Source: Siphonodentalium dalli
Lineage: Eukaryota > Mollusca > Scaphopoda > Gadilida > Siphonodentaliidae
Assembly: GCA_032622095.1 (NCBI GenBank)
Contig: CP136065.1
Location: 115,547,195 to 115,611,194, forward strand
Direction: 5' to 3'
Length of the DNA stretch: 64,000 bases
In this document: one piece after another, positions 1-13,400 of the stretch
How positions within the stretch are numbered: position 1 is the first letter of the stretch
How the letters are laid out: each line of letters opens with the position of its first letter
Notes under the pieces: generated by a model
What the model was told of the DNA's origin: nothing
The model's input: only the letters and a program-made list of their open reading frames with translations
Database searches by the model: none
Position numbers and translations under genes: made by a program

Positions 1-1386
1 AGAGGAACTAGAAGCTCCAATTTAATCTTACATATGTTTTAATATTTCCATATATACTAGTCTATATACTAATATAGTCTTTGATAATCCTAATATTTCC
101 CATATGGTCTGGCGACAACTGGAGTCAGTCCAGCACCACTGCACTGTTCACATAATTGGAGTGACCGTCTTGTACCGATCTCTTAAGGATGGCTTCACAA
201 CACCACCTTCTCCTCCGCATTCAGTGAAGGATGTAGGTATTGTTTGGGGACACCTGTTTTTGGGCAATGATATGCCGAAGGCATAACCTGAAGGCCTGAG
301 AGGAGGAATGTTTGGGAAGGGTGACCCCCTGATGATGGTGGGGGTTATCCCCCTGGAAATTTTTTGAAAATCCATTGCATTTAGAGCTTTATTATAAAGG
401 CTCTTTGAGTCAGTATTTTGAATTTTACTGAGGTAAATTTGATCAAGTTTCTCAAGCATAACTTTTGAACTTTTTATATATGTATGGATTGTAAATGCTT
501 ATAAGTTATTGTCAGATATCTTTTGGTTCAATGGATTATGCTTATCCTGCTTGAAATGAGACTTGCCATTATCACTCTAATTCATAAATAGGCTATTTTA
601 TAAAATTCAAGTGAGACACATACCGTACATAATATACTACGTGTACATGTAGTACAGAAACAATGTACTGTTAATTTTTCATTTGGTATTATGAGATCCC
701 ACTTGATAACCAGGTTGATTTTATCAAATTGTTAATGTTCCTGTGCTGTAATTGATTGAAATACTGAAGTCTGAATGCTGAATGATAACATACCTGAACT
801 CAAATTATTTGAAGTTTTCACAGATGAAAGCTAGATAAAGCCAAACATACTTTACATGTCAATATATATATAAATGTGTTTTTTTTTGGTTTTTTTGGTC
901 CAATTTTTTTTTTTTTGTTGCAATGGCAATAAAAAGTTTAGGGTCGGGGGTTTAAAATAGGGTCGGTCGGGTTAGCGGAAACAAACGTATTTTTTTTTTA
1001 GGCCTTATCTGTTGGACAGGTTTAAATGAGTAACTAGTCGAAGAAGGCAGAACTAGGTGACTTAAATCTTTTTCCCCTTATGAAGTTGTCTTTTTTCACC
1101 CAGGCATCAAAGAGGATTCAGTCAATATTCACTATTGAACCTTCTACTCATCCAGGAGAATTGGCTCTATTTCAGTTATTTCTCTCCCACAAGATTGGGA
1201 TATTACATTGCATTAAAGCACATTCTTACAACCAGTCACCGATTTTTGGTAAAGGACACCCAATTTCCAAGGCATGTCCAATGTCAGTCAGTGCACATGT
1301 TGTGTGTTATGGTCAACATTTGTGATGATCTTGATTTTTATTTCATAGGTGATAGTAAGATTGCTAAGACTGTTTCTTATTATAGA
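1..1386. other. Upstream intronic sequence, no gene seen
   Basis: No exon of the SAFB-like gene or of any other gene could be supported here. The stretch holds T-rich low-complexity sequence around 880-1000, including a GGGTCGGTCGGGTT segment followed by a poly-T run that looks like a fragment of a dispersed repeat. It most likely belongs to the intron before the first visible SAFB-like exon, because that exon begins with a partial codon behind a good acceptor site. Confidence 0.5.
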
Positions 1387-1493
1387 ATTGAAAGGGAAAG
1401 AATTAATCGTGAGAAGCTAGAAACTAACAGAATAAGAATAGAACGAGAAAAGTTAGAAAGAGACAAGGAAGAACTAAGGCTGGAGGTATTGAG
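1387..1493 (+). CDS. SAFB: SAFB-like exon a (coiled coil)
   Basis: The exon follows a strong acceptor (CTGTTTCTTATTATAG) and ends at GAG|GTAAGC. It encodes an Arg/Glu-rich helix of about 35 residues. The reading frame stays open upstream to 1349, where another AG (TTTCATAG) could act as an alternative acceptor. I prefer 1387 because its polypyrimidine tract is better. Confidence 0.7.
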
Positions 1494-4400
1494 GTAAGCT
1501 TATTCAACTTTTTCAGCATGCATTTACTTACATGTTTAATTGGTAAAATGATTGATATCCTGGGTGGATATTGTCTTTGTACCCTGGAGTTATTGAAATG
1601 TTCTTCTGTCAATGTTAGATTCTGGTAAATTAACTTTCTGGTCAATTCTTTCTGTAGTTTGTGTTCCATGGAACTAATTATTGCTTTGTAGGATTTTCCT
1701 GCTAGATGGAAAGCAGTTCTACCCACACCCGTAAAAAGTGCTTACACCATTCCTTGAAAATGACCATAAAATCATCTTGTATCTTTGAAAAGTCCTGTCT
1801 TCTCTCAAAAGCATTTTCTTTTTCATCCTCTCTGGACTTAAAATTGAGATCCGTTATGATTTGTTACCCTAATTGTGTAATCAACTCATCTTCCTGATAT
1901 GTATGGGGTGGGGGGAATCCTCAAAAGAAATCCACAGGATATTCTTAGTGACATTGTCACCTATACTGTGTGCACATTTCTAATATGTAGTAATTATGTT
2001 AATCAACTGGGGGTTATTTGCATGACCAAAGCTATATTCAATAGAATAATATAATTTGGAGCCACATTCCGAACTCAGGTCATCGAGTAGAGCTACTTAT
2101 GTCTGAAAAACTACATTTATATCATATCCCAACACATGTATTTGTTGACAGAAAATTCGGAAAATTATTTAAAGGCTAGAAAAAACTGGGGATTTCCCCA
2201 ATTTCACACGGGCATGAATCATGTGTGGAGTGTGTGACCCGATTACCAATCAACAATAAAATATCAAAGTGAAGAATGATTTAGTCAATCGGAAAGCACA
2301 CGGATGTAAAGTTATCTTGTTTGACTTATTGACCTGGCATCACGTGACGCATGTGAGTTCCATGAAGTCGTGAACCAAGTTCACTTCCATCAACATGCCA
2401 GCTGTTTTATGTATATTTCTGAATTATTTTATATTTTTTGTTCTGGACACCATCGAGTAACATGTTTAGAACACATGTGAACCTTTAACTATAATTTTAT
2501 GAATTGTTAAATGGCAATCACATAAGTATTTTGAGTATTTGGTATACATGTATATGCTAATTGTAAAGAATCATAGAAAGGTCCAGTTGAACTCCAGTGG
2601 AACGATAGTGACTATGAAGAAGTTGACGTTTAACTGCGATATCCTCAATCAATGATTTAGTTCATCTTCTTTTCACAGGCAAGAAAACTTAAGAAGAGCC
2701 AATTTGAAGCGTTCTTATGACAGCAGATCATCCAGAGATGATGGCGCTTACTATAGCTCTCACTCACAACCCAAACGGTCTGCAGTTAACGATGCTAGAT
2801 ACTCGTCATCTTACTCTGGTCACGCACAGTCTTCTGATAGGTAAATGATAATACTACTTCCATAATGGATTAAAATCTGTATTTCCCAATGCCCCATGCC
2901 CTCATTAGAGAGGTTTAGATTGTAAATTGGCAAACTTCAAACTTGGGTTGCTATAGAAATATTCTTGCTGTGAAAGCACCTCGTGATGTACCTACGTGAA
3001 CACTTGAGTCAATCAATTTAATACACATTAAGATCCAACCACACCACACCATGAGTTAAAGTGAACTTTGCATTTTATATGTGATTTGGTGTTGTCCTTA
3101 GTCAGGGACCAGCCTAGATCTGATTTTCAGGGCAAAGTGACTTCTCCCTGTCACAAAAATAAGGCAAAGTGGCCATTCTATAGGATGACGTCGGCTTTAC
3201 AAAATCAAAATCGACCAGTACAGTAGTCGCCTATATGACGAAAATAGGAGATATGTAATATCTAAATTATAATGATGAAACAAGGTTCAATATGGAATCT
3301 TTATCTTAACATCATCACTCTAATAACTAGGAATAATCTCCAAACATAATTGTGACAGTGTGGTAGCACTTTATATATCATAATTTTGTGAGAACAGCAT
3401 TTTTAGCTCAACTTAACTTTGTAAAGTTTGAGCTATTGCCATGGCTTGGTATCTGTCGTCTGTGTTTGTGTGTGTGTGCGTGCATGATTTGTTAACAATT
3501 TCCTTTAGCACGGGCTACAGATCGTACCTTTGGTCGGATCTTCAAGAAATTTGTCATGGCTGTTAACAATGACATGTAGATGGGAACGAGTTGTTTTTGG
3601 GTCATTCGGCAAAAAAACATAGCAGCCATCTTGGATTTTACTCTTTGCATGACTAAATCCTTTGGCACAGGCTACAGGTCGTACCTTTGGTCAGATCATT
3701 ATGAGATTTGTCATGGCTGTTGACATTGACATGTAGATGGGAACGAGTCTTTTTGGGGTCAATCGGCAAAACAACATGGCCGCCAGTGGCCATCTTGGAT
3801 TTCAAAATTCAATCCATTAGCACGGTCTACAGGTCGTACTGCTCGTCTGATCATCATGAAATTTGTCATGGATGTTAATATTGACATGTAGATGGGAACG
3901 AGTCATTTTGGGGTCGTTCGGCCAAAAAACATGGCCGCCAGCAGCCATCTTGGATTTTACTCTTTGTATCACTAAATCCTTTGGCACGGCCTACAGGTCC
4001 TACCTTTTGTCGGATCATTATGAAATTTGTAAAGGTTGTTAACAATGACATGTAGATGGGAATAAGTCATTTTGGGGGGTTTTCGGCCAAAAAACATGGC
4101 CGCCAGCCAGATGAACTGACACATGGTCAGGTGTAGTAGTTGTAATCTTCATTCATTGTAAGGTGTGATAATCTCAAAATCAGAACAGTCACTGTAGACA
4201 CCTTACAATGTTTTCACAGCTGTCGGCAATCAATGCTCAATATTGCTCAGGTGTGAATACGCTCCCAAATCTGATCAATACAGATGTTAATAATAATTGT
4301 GGTGTTTTATAAGACCACTGGGATAGCTGGGATCAATCACTTTTGGCAGTAAATTAGGATGATTATTTTGCCGATTTTTGTCTGTCAACTTCAGATATTT

Positions 4401-7400
4401 CAGAGCAAAATTAGGGCGATTGAGCAAGAATAGTGAGACTTCTTTGCCCACTCGGCTGGTCCCTGTCCTTAGTTAGTCTATATTTGAGCAATTTTATGAA
4501 ATTTTATGTCCGTTAGCGCGATAACTTAAAGAAACGTCAACCAATATAATTCATATTTGGTATAGGGAACTTTTACAAAAATATCTCGAGCGAGTTTGCA
4601 AACCTGGATTGTTCGGATTTTTAGTCTAGCTTTTTATCAAAATGGACAGGCTGGTGGTTGGCCCCCAAAGCTGTATAACATAGCCGTTTATTGATGAATT
4701 ATGACTATTTTTGGTTTGTGAGTTTATTGTCATGTGCGACAGAAAATCAGCCCTCCCCAAATTTCTAAAAAGAGGTATGCCACTTGGTTCCATTTATAGC
4801 AATTATATGTCCATTAGTGTGATAACTTCAACAAACAGCAACCTATTATATTCACATCTTATGTGGACCTTTCACAACAATATCTCAATCGAGTTTGAAA
4901 ACCAGGTTTGTCTGACTAATTTTACCTTAGTTACGGTGCTATGTTTGTTTATTTTTAACTTTACTATTGCCATGGGTTGGCGTTCGTCTGTTCATCAGTT
5001 GGTTCGTGCGTCAGTCAACAATTTTCTTTTGCACACCCTATGGGCCACATCCCTCATCCAATCATCACCAAAATTCATATCGAATTTGAATGATTTTCAA
5101 CGAAAAACATGGCGGCCGGCAGTCATCGGATTTTATTCATTACATGACAATCCTTTGGCACACCATACCGACCACATCCCTCATCCGATCATCACCAAAC
5201 TTCATATGGATCTTTGGGGTCACCTCTAGATCAGAGTTCTCAAATGTTTCCAAATTTCGAAGTAAAACATTTCTGCCGCAAGCCATCTTTTTTTATCCAT
5301 GTTTTTTTTAAAACATGGCCTCCAGCAGCTATCTCAGATTTTACGTAAAATTAAATTTTTACTCTTTGCATGACTAAATTATTCGGCACATCCTACATGC
5401 CACCAAACTTTATATAGATCCTAGGGGTCACATCTAGATGGGAGCTATCAAATGTTTCCGAAACCATCTTTTTCCCATATTCGTTAAAAGACATGGCAGG
5501 AGCCATCTTGGATTTCACATTTGAAATATTGGCACATCGTGCAGCCAAAACTTATTGGTAGGGGTGGGAAGATACGCTAGTGCCACGATACGATACGTAT
5601 CTCGATACACCGTTCGCGATACGAGTGCGTATCTAGATACATATATACATACTACATAGATACACTCCAGACATTGTTTCAGAATTTAATAAAATCAAAC
5701 ATGACAACTCAAACACAAGCTTATTAGGGCAAATAGCATTACTGTGCCTACTTGCAACTGAAACAACTTTCAAACAAGTCAATAGTTATTATGAGTCTGA
5801 TCTAAACAGTAAATACAAGATCGACTATTTATTGGTAAGTTAATGGTAACACAGGTTCTTTCTCAAAAAAATTAAAGTGTCAACATTTTCTGAGTTCAGC
5901 ATTGAGCGCTGAGCATTTATAATATCGCCAGCAGTCGAAAACACTCTTTATCCCATTTACTAGGGTAGCTAACAAACCGAAGTGCTGCCAAACTTTAGAC
6001 TTGTATTTGTCTGCGGGTTTGGGTTTTATAATGAATTTTTCCTGCGATTGCTGAGGAATCTCAACTGCTGGCTCCGTAGACGCCATTACATTTACAAAGC
6101 TTATTTAAAAAATGGATGTTGAAACTCAAGAGTTCAAGGACGATGACCACAAAATCCGGTAATCAAGACTTGCACAAAGAAAGTCCGTAAGTGATCATGC
6201 TTGAAATCACTTGTTAATAATCACAAAACGCGGAGCTGCCAATGTAAGAGGAGTAACTCTAAATACAATGTACTAGATTCAGACCACTGGACTCGTAACT
6301 ATACGAATTGAGTTCGAGTGACACGCGATTACGCGGTCAAAATGAAGGGTACCGCGGAAAGTACCGGTATATTTAGAAGGCAGTTGTGCGTCAGCTGCGA
6401 GCGCACGTGACATGTGCTTCCGAAAACGAAACGGGAAGTTATATATCAATTGTGCCATGTGGCGTAAATATGCACCGGCTCTAATCAAACACGCGATGCA
6501 CGTGCAGCACGGACACATTATAGTACGTTTCATCACTTTCGCGCGAAGCTATATATGCACATGCGAAGTCTTGTTTTAACTTTGTTTTAGGACTGAAACT
6601 CTCGATATATCTTAATAGCCGATCAAGTGACTATGCTTTTCGAAGTTTTCGTACAGTAAACATTTATTATGAATTATACGTGTATCGCAATACGACGATA
6701 TTTAAGGATTTGTATCGGTGCATGCATCGTATGTTACCGTATCGCGATACACCAGTGCATCGGTGTATCTTCCCACCCCTACTTATTGGAGAAATGTTTT
6801 GCAAATTTATAGGCATATTCAGGATCATTTCTATTAATATTCTGTTAATATTAAATTAAACATCTATTAACTTGTGGAATGACTTCCTGGTGGTTCATTT
6901 ATGGTTATTCTTTTCTTAAAAGGCATGTTGAAATTTGTAAATTTCATTTGCACGGAATTTCATGTTGTTGCTATTATTAGCTGAACCCTATGACATTAAA
7001 TCTGCACATTTCTTGATTATGTGTAGTACTTGTATTGTGATTTCTCAATATTTTAGGAAAGTTGAACGATTTGACAGAGGTGCTGAGAGAAGGGAAGGTC
7101 GAGCACTTGAGGCTGCTAGAAATTCTAGGGTTGAAGATCCTAAACGAAGAGATGCAAGAAAAGATGCCGGCAGAGGTGCAGGACGAGATGTTAACCGAGA
7201 CCGCTACAATGACAGGTAAAAGTGCTCATTAAGAACTGGTGCAAACTGTTGTTTAGATTTCATCAATGTTAATGTATAAAGTTAAATTTATTATTGGTGC
7301 AAAAGTGATTAACTTCTTTCTAAATTATGATGCTATTTTTTTAGCAACTTGGTATTCTGTCTCCCGAAAAGCTTATTGGTTATATTGGTTGCTGTTTATT

Positions 7401-10400
7401 TTGGTCTCCGGATGATAACTTTAGATTGAGTTATCTAATTGTTTTCAAATTTGGTATGTGGATTTCTCCCATGAAAATACAGATCAATTTTGCCAGTGGC
7501 CATCATATCTTTTACTCTTTGCATGACTAAATCCTTCGGCACACCCTACAGGTCACATCTCTCATACGATTGTCGGCAAATTTCACTTCCGGGTGACCTC
7601 TAGATGGGAGCCTCCCTTTTTTAGCTCAACTTTACTTTGTAAAGTTTGAGCTATTGCCATGGCTTGGTATCCGTCATCCGTGTGTGCGTGTGCGCGTGAT
7701 GCATCAACAATTTCCTTTAGCACGGGCTACAGTTCGTACCTTTGGTCCGATTATTATGAAATTTGTCATGGATGTTGACATTGACATGTAGATGGGAACG
7801 AGTCATTTTGGGGTCATTCGAAAAAGAAAAAAACATGGCCGCCAGTGGCCATCTTGGATTTCAAAATTCAATCCATTAGCACGTCTTATTGTCATGAAAT
7901 TTGTCATGGATGTTAATATTGACATGTAGATGGGAATGAGTAATTTTGGGGTCATTTGGCCAAAAAACATGGCCGCCGGCAGCCATCTGAGATTTTACTC
8001 TTTGCATGACTAAATCCTTTGGCACGGGCTACAGGTCGTATCTTTGGTCAGATCATCATAAAATTTGTCATGGATGTTAACAATGACATGTAGATGGGAA
8101 CGAGTCTTTTTTGGGTCATTCGGGCAAAAAACATGGCCGCCAGCAGCCATCTTGGATTTTACTCTTTGTATGACTAAATCCTTTAGCACGGGCTACAGGT
8201 CGTACCTTTAATCTGATCATCATGAAATTTGTAATGGCTGTTGAAATTAGAATGTAGATGGGAACGAGTCGTTTTGGGGTCATTCGGACAAAAAACATGG
8301 CCACCAGCAGCCATCTTTGATTTCAAAATTTAATCCATTAGCACAGGCCACAGGTCGTACTGTTCGTCTGATCATCATTAAATTTTTTATGGATGTTAAT
8401 ATTGACATGTAGATGGGAACGAGTAATTTTGGGGTCATTCGGCCAAAAAACATGGCCGCCAGCAGCCATCTTGGATTTTACTCTTTGTATGACTAAATTC
8501 TTTAGCACAGGCTACAGGTCGTACCTTTAGTCTGATCATCATAAAATTTGTCATGGATGTTAACAATGACATGTAGATGGGAACGAGTCATTTTGGGGTC
8601 ATTCGGCCGAAAAACATGGCCGCCTTCAGCCATCTTGGATTTTACTCTTTGTATGACTAAATCATTTAGCACGGGCTACAGGTCGTACTTTTAGTCTGAT
8701 CATCATAAAATTTGTCATGAATGTTAATAATGACATGTAGATCGGAACGAGTCATTTTGGGGTCATTCGGCCAAAAAACATGGCCACCAGAAGCCATCTT
8801 GGATTTTACTCTTTGTATGACTAAATCATTTAGCACGGGCTACAGGTCGTACTTTTAGTCTGATCATCATAAAATTTTTTATGGCTGTTGAAATTGTAAT
8901 GTAGATGGGAACGAGTCATTTTGGGGTGATTCGGATGAAAAACATGGCTGCCAGTGGCCATCTTTGATTTCAAAATTCAATCCATTAGCACAGGCTACAG
9001 GTCGTACCTTTAGTCTGATCATCATGAAATTTGTCATGGATGTTAACAATGACATGTAGATGGGAACGAGTCATTTTGAGGTCATTCGGCCAAAAAACAT
9101 GGCCGCCAGCAGCCATCTTGGATTTTACTCTTTGTATGACTAAATCATTTAGCACGGGCTACAGGTCGTACTTTTAGTCTGATCATCATAAATTTTTTTA
9201 TGGCTGTTGAAATTGTAATGTAGATGGGAACGAGTCATTTTGGGGTGATTCGGATGAAAAACATGGCCGCCAGTGGCCATCTTTGATTTCAAAATTCAAT
9301 CCATTAGCACAGGCTACAGGTCGTACCTTTAGTCTGATCATCATGAAATTTGTCATGGATGTTAACAATGACATGTAGATGGGAACGAGTCATTTTGAGG
9401 TCATTCGGCCAAAAAACATGGCCGCCAGCAGCCATCTTGGATTTTACTCTTTGTATGACTAGATCCTTTAGCACAGGCTACAGGTCGTACCTTTAGTCTG
9501 ATCATCATAAAATTTGTCATGAATGTTAATAATGACATGTAGATGGGAACGAGTCATTTTGGGGTCATTCGGCCAAAAAACATGGCCACCAGAAGCCATC
9601 TTGGATTTTACTCTTTGTATGACTAAATCATTTAGCACGGGCTACAGGTCGTACTTTTAGTCTGATCATCATAAAATTTGTCATGAATGTTAATAATGAC
9701 ATGTAGATCGGAACGAGTCATTTTGGGGTCATTCGGCCAAAAAACATGGCCACCAGAAGCCATCTTGGATTTTACTCTTTGTATGACTAAATCATTTAGC
9801 ACGGGCTACAGGTCGTACTTTTAGTCTGATCATCATAAATTTTTTTATGGCTGTTGAAATTGTAATGTAGATGGGAACGAGTCATTTTGGGGTGATTCGG
9901 ATGAAAAACATGGCCGCCAGTGGCCATCTTTGATTTCAAAATTCAATCCATTAGCACAGGCTACAGGTCGTACCTTTAGTCTGATCATCATGAAATTTGT
10001 CATGGATGTTAACAATGACATGTAGATGGGAACGAGTCATTTTGAGGTCATTCGGCCAAAAAACATGGCCGCCAGCAGCCATCTTGGATTTTACTCTTTG
10101 TATGACTAAATCATTTAGCACGGGCTACAGGTCGTACTTTTAGTCTGATCATCATAAATTTTTTTATGGCTGTTGAAATTGTAATGTAGATGGGAACGAG
10201 TCATTTTGGGGTGATTCGGATGAAAAACATGGCCGCCAGTGGCCATCTTTGATTTCAAAATTCAATCCATTAGCACAGGCTACAGGTCGTACCTTTAGTC
10301 GGATCATCATGAAATTTGTCATGGATGTTAACAATGACATGTAGATGGGAACGAGTCATTTTGAGGTCATTCGGCCAAAAAACATGGCCGCCAGCAGCCA

Positions 10401-13400
10401 TCTTGGATTTTACTCTTTGTATGACTAGATCCTTTAGCACAGGCTACAGGTCGTACCTTTAGTCTGATCATCATAAAATTTGTCATGAATGTTAATAATG
10501 ACATGTAGATGGGAACGAGTCATTTTGGGGTCATTCGGCCAAAAAACATGGCCACCAGAAGCCATCTTGGATTTTACTCTTTGTATGACTAAATCCTTTA
10601 GCACGGACTACAGGTAGTACCTTGAGTCTGATCATCATGAAATTTTTCGTGGCTGTTGAAATTGGAATCTAGATGGGAACAAGTCATTTTGGGGTCATTT
10701 GGATGAAAAACATGGCCGCCAGTGGCCATCTTTGATTTCAAAATTCAATCCATTAGCACAGGCTACAGGTCGTACTGTTCGTCTGATCATCATAAAATTT
10801 ATCATGGATGTTAATATTGACATGTAGATGGGTACGATTAATTTTGGGGTCATTCGGCCAAAAAACATGACCGCTGCAGCCATCTTGGATTTTACTCTTT
10901 GTATGACTAAATCCTTTAGCACGGGCTACAGGTCGTACCTTTAGTCTGATCATCATACAATTTGTCATGGATGTTAGCAATGACATGTAGATGGGAACGA
11001 GTCATTTTGGGGTCATTCGGCCAAAAAACATGGCCGCCAGCAGCCATCTTGGATTTTACTCTTTGTATGACTAAATCATTTAGCACGGGCTACAGGTCGT
11101 ACTTTTAGTCTGATCATCATAAATTTTTTTATGGCTGTTGAAATTGTAATGTAGATGGGAACGAGTCATTTTGGGGTGATTCGGATGAAAAACATGGCCG
11201 CCAGTGGCCATCTTTGATTTCAAAATTCAATCCATTAGCACAGGCTACAGGTCGTACCTTTAGTCTGATCATCATGAAATTTGTCATGGATGTTAACAAT
11301 GACATGTAGATGGGAACGAGTCATTTTGAGGTCATTCGGCCAAAAAACATGGCCGCCAGCAGCCATCTTGGATTTTACTCTTTGTATGACTAGATCCTTT
11401 AGCACGGGCTACAGGTCGTACCTTTAGTCTGATCATCATAAAATTTGTCATGAATGTTAATAATGACATGTAGATGGGAACGAGTCATTTTGGGGTCATT
11501 CGGCCAAAAAACATGGCCACCAGAAGCCATCTTGGATTTTACTCTTTGTATGACTAAATCATTTAGCACGGGCTACAGGTCGTACTTTTAGTCTTATCAT
11601 CATAAATTTTTTTATGGCTGTTGAAATTGTAATGTAGATGGGAACGAGTCATTTTGGGGTGATTCGGATGAAAAACATGGCCGCCAGTGGCCATCTTTGA
11701 TTTCAAAATTCAATCCATTAGCACAGGCTACAGGTCGTACCTTTAGTCTGATCATCATGAAATTTGTCATGGATGTTAACAATGACATGTAGATGGGAAC
11801 GAGTCATTTTGAGGTCATTCGGCCAAAAAACATGGCCGCCAGCAGCCATCTTGGATTTTACTCTTTGTATGACTAAATCATTTAGCACGGGCTACAGGTC
11901 GTACTTTTAGTCTGATCATCATAAATTTTTTTATGGCTGTTGAAATTGTAATGTAGATGGGAACGAGTCATTTTGGGGTGATTCGGATGAAAAACATGGC
12001 CGCCAGTGGCCATCTTTGATTTCAAAATTCAATCCATTAGCACAGGCTACAGGTCGTACCTTTAGTCTGATCATCATGAAATTTGTCATGGATGTTAACA
12101 ATGACATGTAGATGGGAACGAGTCATTTTGAGGTCATTCGGCCAAAAAACATGGCCGCCAGCAGCCATCTTGGATTTTACTCTTTGTATGACTAGATCCT
12201 TTAGCACAGGCTACAGGTCGTACCTTTAGTCTGATCATCATAAAATTTGTCATGAATGTTAATAATGACATGTAGATGGGAACGAGTCATTTTGGGGTCA
12301 TTCGGCCAAAAAACATGGCCACCAGAAGCCATCTTGGATTTTACTCTTTGTATGACTAAATCCTTTAGCACGGACTACAGGTCGTACCTTGAGTCTGATC
12401 ATCATGAAATTTTTCGTGGCTGTTGAAATTGGAATCTAGATGGGAACAAGTCATTTTGGGGTCATTTGGATGAAAAACATGGCCGCCAGTGGCCATCTTT
12501 GATTTCAAAATTCAATCCATTAGCACAGGCTACAGGTCGTACTGTTCGTCTGATCATCATAAAATTTATCATGGATGTTAATATTGACATGTAGATGGGA
12601 ACGATTAATTTTGGGGTCATTCGGCCAAAAAACATGACCGCTGCAGCCATCTTGGATTTTACTCTTTGTATGACTAAATCCTTTAGCACGGGCTACAGGT
12701 CGTACCTTTAGTCTGATCATCATAAAATTTGTCATGGATGTTAGCAATGACATGTAGATGGGAACGAGTCATTTTGGGGTCATTCGGCCAAAAAACATGG
12801 CCGCCAGCAGCCATCTTGGATTTTACTCTTTGTATGACTAAATCATTTAGCACGGGCTACAGGTCGTACTTTTAGTCTGATCATCATAAATTTTTTTATG
12901 GCTGTTGAAATTGTAATGTAGATGGGAACGAGTCATTTTGGGGTGATTCGGATGAAAAACATGGCCGCCAGTGGCCATCTTTGATTTCAAAATTCAATCC
13001 ATTAGCACAGGCTACAGGTCGTACCTTTAGTCTGATCATCATGAACTTTGTCATGGATGTTAACAATGACATGTAGATGGGAACGAGTCATTTTGAGGTC
13101 ATTCGGCCAAAAAACATGGCCGCCAGCAGCCATCTTGGATTTTACTCTTTGTATGACTAGATCCTTTAGCACAGGCTACAGGTCGTACCTTTAGTCTGAT
13201 CATCATAAAATTTGTCATGAATGTTAATAATGACATGTAGATGGGAACGAGTCATTTTGGGGTCATTCGGCCAAAAAACATGGCCACCAGAAGCCATCAT
13301 GGATTTTACTCTTTGTATGACTAAATCCTTTAGCACGGACTACAGGTCGTACCTTGAGTCTGATCATCATGAAATTTTTCGTGGCTGTTGAAATTGGAAT

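Noticed and set aside
4711-5229. 172-codon open frame
   Set aside because: It runs through degenerate dispersed-repeat monomers and shows no family motif or splice context.
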